From the NCBI GenBank assembly GCA_036744635.1, contig DAIOHQ010000032.1:1-27539 (forward strand): a DNA stretch of 27,539 nucleotides, given 5' to 3'. Shown here piece after piece: positions 22,387 through 27,539 of the stretch. The translations under genes and the position numbers were made by a program. This stretch comes from DAIOHQ01 sp036744635 (lineage in GTDB: Bacteria; Planctomycetota; Phycisphaerae; Tepidisphaerales; Tepidisphaeraceae). The notes beneath the pieces are model-generated. The model saw only the letters and a program-made list of their open reading frames with translations. It ran no database searches and was not told the DNA's origin. How positions within the stretch are numbered: the first letter of the stretch is position 1; every line of letters starts with the position of its first letter.

Positions 22387-25146
22387 TCACGAACCCTGCG
22401 TCGCCTGGTACTGGTAGGCCAATTCCATTTCCGCCAGCGGCTCGATTGTGCGCTTCGACTGCCGCTGGTCCTTGCTGATCGCGACCTTGATCAACCGCTG
22501 CATGGTGGCAACGGTGTTCTCCCAACTGCTCGCCCGGGCTTTTTCAGTGCCCCGGCGGATGCGATCCTGGTCCGGATGATTGAGTGCCTGCTCGGTGGCG
22601 ACGATAAATTCGTCGGCCGATTTGACGATCGCAACCAGATCGCTGTATTGCCTGACAACATCTGCAACCGGCGTGCTAATGACCGGCCTGCCGGTGGCAA
22701 AGTATTCCAAGGCCTTGGTGGGGTTGATGTACTGCGTGGCCGCGTTGATGGCGAAGGGCATCATGCACACGTCAAAAGCGGCGCAATAATTCGGCAGAAC
22801 CTGGTAGTCTCGCTGCCCCATCCAGAACAGATTCGGCGAGTGCGGCAGCAGATTCGGATCGACTTTCACGACCGGCCCGACCATCGCGAACGACCAATCT
22901 GGCCGCTGCCGCGCCATTTCGCCGACCATGCCGTAGTCAACCCGCTCATCCACCACGCCAAACCAGCCGAGAATCGGCCGGGCCATGAAGTCGATGTCGG
23001 GCGGCACCGTGGTGGCCGGATCCTGCGCCTTGGCGAAGTGGCTGAATTCCACGCCGCAGCCGAAGAAATGCACGTTGTCGTGCTGCTGCTTTTTCTTCAG
23101 CCACAATTCGTATCCGCCGGTAAACACGATGTCGGCGTATTCCATCAGCCGCTTTTCATTGGCGATCAGCGAGCGCGGAGCGCCGGTGAACTGCGAAAGC
23201 TCATCCATCGAGTCATAGACGATTCCGCGGTTCTCGAAGTGTCCCAGCGACCAGCTTGAATCCATCGGGCTGTAGTACCAGAGCAGCGGCTTGTCGAAGA
23301 GTCCTTCATCGTTCACTTCCGCAATCGCCTGCCGCGTGAATTCGCGAAGCTGCTCGGGCAGCTTGGGATTGCGGTTCCACGACGGCGCCAGGTGCGGGCT
23401 GGCGACGATCACGTTGGGCATGACCCGATGGAAAGCCAGGCGCGGCTCGTCACCTTCGGCCTGATCGAAGAACGGTTCTTCAACGAACAGCACCTGGTGC
23501 TTGCGGGCAAAGCGCGAGAGAAACTGCTGCGGGCGCTGCCACACGAAGCCCCAGCGCAGATGGCTGAAAACCACGAGGCCATAGCGGTCGGTCAGCTTCG
23601 ATTCCACCGTGGCCGGGTTCTGCTCGATCTGCAGGATGCGCTCAGCCACCAGCGGCTCGGCGGATGCGCCGGCCGCGCTTTCCGCCAGCCGGCCTTTCGT
23701 CACATACTTGCCGTGCCCGTTGCCGTCCCCGTTTCCGCGCCGCGCGCTGGGTGCCGGGCTGGCGGTGGTGTCGCCCAGCGATTCGGCATAGGCTTCTCCG
23801 ATCGGCGGACCTTGATACTGCTCGGCCTCGATCTCCGTCGGCGAAACAATATCCTGCAATTTTCCGACGAGTTCTTCCCCGCTCGCCGCCGCGTCGCGCA
23901 TGACCTTGACCATCTCCGTAGCCACACGATTCAGGGTGCCATCGGTTTGCCGGGCCAGCTTGTAAAGCCCGACCTCGTGGATCTTTCCGATCCGGTGCGT
24001 CAGTGCCCCATCCCAGTCCACCTGATCGAGCAGCGGCCACCAGATATATCCCAACATCGGAATCCCCTCGTTCCGCAGCCGCTGGCAATGCTCGACGGTG
24101 ATCTCGAACCACATCTCGCGGTTCATCACCGCGCCTTCAATCGAGGTTTCGGTCAGCATCAGCGGCAAGCCATACCGCTGGTAGTATTGTAAACCCAGCC
24201 CATACAAGCCAACCGGGGTGTCAGCCCGGCGCTGCCGCACGCCGCCGCCGGGAGTTTTTTCGATCTGCCAGTCGCTGTGCGGGTAATAATCCAATCCCAG
24301 CACGTCCGGCGACTGCCGGTGCGTGCGGAACCATTCCAAATCCAAGTCGCTGATGCCATACCCTTTCAGCCACGCGTAGAGCGGATGCTCCTGATCGACT
24401 TGGCCGGTCAGCAGGTCCATCACCACATACCGGCGCAGATTGCGCCGATTCACTTCGATCTGCAGCGACTCATCGCGGGTCTTGAAGTTTTCGGCCGCAT
24501 CGCAGAGCAGCACGGTGGCTTCCGGCATGGCGCTGCGAATCGCGCGGATGCCGCGGCTGACGCCCTGCACCACCCGGCTGAGCACCGGCATGTAGCCGTG
24601 CCACTTGCGGGCGTGCGGCGGCCAGAATCCGAAATCGCCGCTGAACAACGCACACACCAGCGGCTCGTTGCACGGGCACCAGGTCTTGATCGATCCGCGA
24701 TAGCGGCTGACGATTTCGTGGGTAAACCGCTCCAGCGATTCGGGGAATTCCGGATCGCCCACCGCCTGGCCGAGCCAGCGCGGCGTGCCGAAGTGCATCA
24801 CATCCAGCATCACCTCGATGCCAAGTTTTTCCAGTTCCTCGATGCGCTCGTCGGCATACCCCCATTGAAATTTCCCCGGCTCGGCTTCGAGCACGTGCCA
24901 CGGCAGGGCATAGCGCAAATGATTGATCCCCAACTCCTCTTTGGCCCGCTTGAAGTCATCGCGCCAGAATCGATCGTGCTGTGTCCACTTGAACTGATCG
25001 ACATCCAGATGCGGCAGAAACGAGCACTCGATGCCTGCGCCCCACACGAACTGTTTGAACGGCAGCCGGTCGGCCGTCACGGGCCGTGGCCGAGTTTCCA
25101 CCGAGGGATCGATCCGGCGATTGAGTTGCTCGTTCGTCGAAAGCAT
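22387..25146 (-). CDS. Fusion protein: GH1-like glycosidase domain + GT4-type glycosyltransferase
   Basis: The 919-residue protein joins two opposing activities. Residues about 30-420 are a GH1-like barrel with acid/base Glu161 (CPCNEP) and nucleophile Glu333 (LMLTETS), and with GIECSFLP, HLRYALPWHV and VMHFGTPRWL shared with the stand-alone paralogue. Residues about 425-515 form a low-complexity linker (Ala/Ser/Gly/Asn, including GNGDGNGHG). Residues about 521-890 form a GT-B transferase opening with VVFSHLRWGFVWQRPQQFL and ending in NPTKALEYFATGRPVISTP, the donor-site signature of GT4-type enzymes. There is no signal peptide. The ATG at 25146 has AGGAAGAG about 9 bases upstream. It heads a minus-strand unit with the UGM-like gene. 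The frame is continuous through both domains, so this is not a frameshifted pair. Acceptor and donor are unknown. Confidence 0.88.
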   Translation of the reverse strand: MLSTNEQLNRRIDPSVETRPRPVTADRLPFKQFVWGAGIECSFLPHLDVDQFKWTQHDRFWRDDFKRAKEELGINHLRYALPWHVLEAEPGKFQWGYADERIEELEKLGIEVMLDVMHFGTPRWLGQAVGDPEFPESLERFTHEIVSRYRGSIKTWCPCNEPLVCALFSGDFGFWPPHARKWHGYMPVLSRVVQGVSRGIRAIRSAMPEATVLLCDAAENFKTRDESLQIEVNRRNLRRYVVMDLLTGQVDQEHPLYAWLKGYGISDLDLEWFRTHRQSPDVLGLDYYPHSDWQIEKTPGGGVRQRRADTPVGLYGLGLQYYQRYGLPLMLTETSIEGAVMNREMWFEITVEHCQRLRNEGIPMLGYIWWPLLDQVDWDGALTHRIGKIHEVGLYKLARQTDGTLNRVATEMVKVMRDAAASGEELVGKLQDIVSPTEIEAEQYQGPPIGEAYAESLGDTTASPAPSARRGNGDGNGHGKYVTKGRLAESAAGASAEPLVAERILQIEQNPATVESKLTDRYGLVVFSHLRWGFVWQRPQQFLSRFARKHQVLFVEEPFFDQAEGDEPRLAFHRVMPNVIVASPHLAPSWNRNPKLPEQLREFTRQAIAEVNDEGLFDKPLLWYYSPMDSSWSLGHFENRGIVYDSMDELSQFTGAPRSLIANEKRLMEYADIVFTGGYELWLKKKQQHDNVHFFGCGVEFSHFAKAQDPATTVPPDIDFMARPILGWFGVVDERVDYGMVGEMARQRPDWSFAMVGPVVKVDPNLLPHSPNLFWMGQRDYQVLPNYCAAFDVCMMPFAINAATQYINPTKALEYFATGRPVISTPVADVVRQYSDLVAIVKSADEFIVATEQALNHPDQDRIRRGTEKARASSWENTVATMQRLIKVAISKDQRQSKRTIEPLAEMELAYQYQATQGS

Positions 25147-25699
25147 GCGCGTACACTCTTCCTTTCCAGTGGCTTCCCTAAAAGCGACACTTGTTTGCCG
25201 TCAAACCCGTCTAATTTCGTTGCCGCACCCAGCGCACCCATCGAAAAGCGGAATGATGGTGTCATCCATGCCCGGTTTAACGCGAGCAAAACTGCCTTAA
25301 CCTGCTCTCCATGTATCTGGTCCAAGTGCTCGGAACCGCGGGCGACACCGTACGTTTCTCCCGCTCCTGGGCGGGAGATTGAACTTCGTGCGTAGCGTTT
25401 TTGCAGACTCCTCGATTTGTCGTTCGCTGTTTCATCCGATACCTCGGCCCGTAGCTTGGTCGTTCAATTTGGGCAAAGCAAAGAGTATGCCCTGAACCGA
25501 ACCCTTCCGTTGTTCCCGACCGCTGGGAATCGCTAAACGTTGAGAAATCGAATGGAAAAATTTTCTGGTTGTGAGGATTGCAGCTTCCTGGGGAGGGTGC
25601 AGCGACCGCGACATTAAGACAGTGTGTCTACTTTGGGGACAGAGTGTCGCCAAAGCGTTGCCACCGTCCGGTCGGTGCCGGCGGTGAAGACATGGGGTT
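25147..25699. other. Long intergenic region without a recognisable gene
   Basis: I find no supported gene here. It is visibly less GC-rich than its surroundings. It contains a perfect 8-base hairpin, TCTCCCGC / GCGGGAGA (25357-25364 and 25371-25378, 6-base loop), and an imperfect direct repeat, GACAGTGTGTC (25618-25628) and GACAGAGTGTC (25638-25648), around 'TACTTTGGGG'. The upstream region of the GH1-GT4 unit starts here, so its promoter should lie near 25150-25250. Confidence 0.55.
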
Positions 25700-26515
25700 T
25701 TACGGGCGTTGCGGCAATTTTTGCGCTTCGCCGGTGGGGGTGGCGGGCTTGGTGGCCGGAGTTTTTTCCGCATCCTGAAATTCATCCACCAGCGTCGAGC
25801 TTACCTGCACTTCGACGCGCCGATTGCGCGCCTGGCTATCGGAGGTGTAGGCGCGCTGCCGCACCGGTTCAAAGGTGGAGCATCCCTGCACGCGGAGAAT
25901 TTCCGGGCTCACCCCGTGTGCGGTGAGAAAATCGGCCGCCGCTTGTGCCCGCCGCAGGGACAGGTCCATCTGCTGCTGCGGCGTGGCCGTGTTGAAGTCG
26001 TCGAGGGAGGTGTGGCCTTTCACCAGCACGATCTGTTTGTGCCCACGGATTTGCGCGGCAATCTCGGTGAGGGCATCCCGCGACTCTTTAGTCAGCGCCG
26101 CATCTCCGATCTCAAAGAGCAGGCGCCCGCCGACGGTGCTCTGATTGCCCATGCGGATGGTTGTCACCTTGTCGTCGGTGCCTTCGGCTCCGTCTTTGGG
26201 CTCGGTGGTCTCGCCGCCATGGCCCGGGCCGCGCAGCACTTTCGAGGCCTGAATCTTGCGCAGGATCATCTCGATGTCGATCGGATCCTTGCTTTCGGGA
26301 TCGGGGAGATAGCCGAAGCCATCGCGGATGGATATGACCGCGTCCATCCAGGCTTTCTTGGAGTTCCCCCCGTTCTCGCCGGCCGCCGGCTTCAGAACCC
26401 ACAGGATCACAAAAAACCCCATCATCAACATGACAAGGTCCGCGAAGGTGAAGATCCACTCGGGGCATTCTTCGCATTCAGCCTTCTTACATTTTGTGCA
26501 GCCTTTGGTAGCCAT
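25700..26515 (-). CDS. motB: Flagellar motor stator protein MotB
   Basis: MotB pairs with MotA to form the ion-driven stator and anchors it to peptidoglycan. The 271-residue protein has one membrane segment (about 21-43) opening with PEWIFTFADLVMLMMGFF, where Asp26 is the ion-binding residue. A linker follows, then an OmpA-type peptidoglycan-binding domain (about 130-255) with VLVKGHTS, LSLRRAQAAADFL and a terminal SQARNRRVEVQV. The N-terminus has four cysteines, CTKCKKAECEEC (6-17), which could bind a metal. The C-terminal tail is Pro/Ala/Thr-rich. ATG 26515 was chosen over a TTG two codons upstream. It follows motA by 48 bases with a hairpin in the gap (26532-26560) and no strong ribosome site. 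Confidence 0.92.
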   Translation of the reverse strand: MATKGCTKCKKAECEECPEWIFTFADLVMLMMGFFVILWVLKPAAGENGGNSKKAWMDAVISIRDGFGYLPDPESKDPIDIEMILRKIQASKVLRGPGHGGETTEPKDGAEGTDDKVTTIRMGNQSTVGGRLLFEIGDAALTKESRDALTEIAAQIRGHKQIVLVKGHTSLDDFNTATPQQQMDLSLRRAQAAADFLTAHGVSPEILRVQGCSTFEPVRQRAYTSDSQARNRRVEVQVSSTLVDEFQDAEKTPATKPATPTGEAQKLPQRP

Positions 26516-26531
26516 TTTCAATCCGAATGCA

Positions 26532-26560
26532 GGTTCACCGCAGAGACTTTGTGGTGAACC
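26532..26560. repeat. Intercistronic hairpin between motA and motB
   Basis: GGTTCACC (26532-26539) and GGTGAACC (26553-26560) are perfect inverted repeats around a 13-base loop. They fill most of the motA-motB gap and lie directly before the motB start, so they could stabilise the motA message or limit motB translation. Confidence 0.6.
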
Positions 26561-26563
26561 GTC

Positions 26564-27343
26564 TTATGCCGCCTTTGGCAGCGCTGCCTGTTGCTTGGCA
26601 CTGAGGAAGCTCAGAAGCTGCATCTCGACGACGCGGGGGTTGTTGCCGGCCTGGATGCTTAGCACTCCCTGCAGGATGATCTCCTTGGCGAAGACTTCTT
26701 CGTGGGAGCGCAGGGAGAGTTTTTCGGCGATCGGGCCGGCGATCAGGTTTTGCAGGATGCAGCCGTATAACGTTCCGGTGAGGGCGATGGCCAGGGCCTG
26801 GCCGATCACCGCCGCGTCGCCGGCGAGATTGCGGAACATTGCTACCTGGGCGATCAGCGTCGCCATCAGGCCGAATCCCGGGCCGAACTTCGCCAGGGTT
26901 CCGAAGAAATGCTTGCCGTGTTTGTGGCGCTCGGCCATGGAGTCGATTTCGATGCGCAGGATGCGTTCGATGATCTCCGGGTCGGTGCCGTCGATGGTGA
27001 GCTGCAGGCCGCGGCGCAGGAAGGCATCGGGGGCCTCGCGGGCGACCGTCTCCAGCGCCAGGACACCGTCACGGCGGGCGGTTTCGGCGTATTGCACCAT
27101 GTCCTTGATGACGTGCTCGATGTGGGCTTCCTTGGTGAAGAGCCACTTCTTCATGTAGGAGACGGCGCCGGTGATGGTATGCAGCGGCATCGAGAGCATG
27201 GCCGCCCCGACCGATCCGCCCAGCACCAGGAAGATCTCGTTGGGCTTGAAATAGGAATCCATGTGGCCATGGCTGGCGTGGAACATCGAATAGAGCACCG
27301 CGCCCCAGGCCACCACAAGTCCAATGATCGTTGCAAGATCCAT
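26564..27343 (-). CDS. motA: Flagellar motor stator protein MotA
   Basis: MotA is the ring-forming stator subunit that converts ion flow through MotA-MotB into torque on the flagellar rotor. The 259-residue protein has four membrane segments (about 4-22, 37-53, 149-172, 177-203). The cytoplasmic loop between the second and third carries the charged rotor-interaction region (QYAETARRDGVLALE, with Arg90/91 and Glu98), and the third segment contains the proline motif KFGPGFGLMATL. The start is supported by GGAGAG 7 bases upstream. Its length and order motA-motB are standard. The upstream DNA to the window edge holds the promoter region and a GC-rich palindrome. A flagellated organism is implied; no other flagellar genes are in view. 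Confidence 0.93.
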   Translation of the reverse strand: MDLATIIGLVVAWGAVLYSMFHASHGHMDSYFKPNEIFLVLGGSVGAAMLSMPLHTITGAVSYMKKWLFTKEAHIEHVIKDMVQYAETARRDGVLALETVAREAPDAFLRRGLQLTIDGTDPEIIERILRIEIDSMAERHKHGKHFFGTLAKFGPGFGLMATLIAQVAMFRNLAGDAAVIGQALAIALTGTLYGCILQNLIAGPIAEKLSLRSHEEVFAKEIILQGVLSIQAGNNPRVVEMQLLSFLSAKQQAALPKAA

Positions 27344-27510
27344 CGAGCCGCTCTCCGTGGAAGGAGGTCTCCCATGTGGAGAATTTCCGCGCTGCGCCCG
27401 TCCGTGGGCGCTGCGATATCGCTTACTTCGGCTGATTTGGGGTGGGAAAGTGAGATATTATTGGAATCAGGGATTACCAAACGAGCGGGTGCTTGTCATC
27501 TCCTTTGTAG

Positions 27511-27529
27511 GGGCGGGGTCTCCCCGCCC
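27511..27529. repeat. GC-rich palindrome at window edge
   Basis: GGGCGGGG (27511-27518) and CCCCGCCC (27522-27529) form a perfect 8-base stem with a 3-base loop, preceded by TTTGTA. It resembles one half of a REPIN-like element; a second half may lie beyond the window. Confidence 0.55.
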
Positions 27530-27539
27530 TGTCTGGAAG

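Noticed and set aside
22259..22525. Longer N-terminus for the UGM-like flavoprotein
   Set aside because: The frame extends to 22525 and into the end of the fusion gene, but the extra residues have no family likeness and the FAD motif belongs near the N-terminus.
19388..25146. Phage or defence island
   Set aside because: No integrase, nuclease, toxin or phage structural genes; the genes are sugar enzymes.
22279..25395. Plus-strand frames at 22279-23259, 23392-24192 and 24277-25395
   Set aside because: They are antisense to the GH1-GT4 fusion, whose frame and both domains are clear.
25432..25785. Small minus-strand frame (117 codons) upstream of motB's 3' end
   Set aside because: Proline/arginine-rich, no start signal, overlaps the motB end; treated as non-coding.

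Overview
The window looks like a chromosomal piece of a high-GC, Gram-negative-type, flagellated bacterium, most likely a planctomycete (Phycisphaerae-like). The pointers are a very large signal peptidase I with a CxxC/CxxC zinc-ribbon-like insert, a motA-motB pair whose MotB has a cysteine-rich N-terminus, a prokaryotic inositol-3-phosphate synthase, and many dispersed palindromic REP-like elements. This taxonomic call is an inference; no rRNA, tRNA, CRISPR array or transposase gene is visible.

Layout. Bases 1-8577 (+) hold the 3' part of a giant cyclic beta-1,2-glucan synthase (NdvB/ChvB type: GT84, glycoamylase and GH94 modules), open at the left window edge. Then come scpB (+), a palindromic-repeat intergenic stretch, a secreted coiled-coil protein (-), lepB (+) and, overlapping its 3' end by 7 bases, a GT9 heptosyltransferase-like gene (-). 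A two-gene minus-strand unit (14865-13559) encodes a YflT-like glycine-zipper stress protein and a membrane-anchored alanine-rich protein with a duplicated motif. A plus-strand series follows: PEGA lipoprotein, YbgC-like thioesterase, GT-C-type membrane glycosyltransferase and a small VOC protein. Next are inositol-3-phosphate synthase (-) and a divergent GH1-like protein (+). Two large minus-strand genes come after that: a UDP-galactopyranose-mutase-like flavoenzyme and a GH1-GT4 fusion protein. The window closes with motB and motA (-).

Taken together, much of the window concerns surface or periplasmic carbohydrate: cyclic glucan synthesis, GT9, GT-C, inositol phosphate supply, and the GH1 / UGM-like / GH1-GT4 cluster. 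That cluster (19388-25146) is the best candidate for a poorly described system. It has two paralogous GH1-like domains, both with an intact pair of catalytic glutamates, in a setting that otherwise looks biosynthetic.

Two features of DNA organisation stand out. First, several unrelated palindromic element families occur, one of them inserted in frame inside the glucan synthase, and G7-G8 tracts recur in the same gene. Second, genes fall into two start classes: some have clear Shine-Dalgarno sites, others have a sigma70-like -10 hexamer ending about 8 bases before the ATG, which suggests leaderless transcripts.
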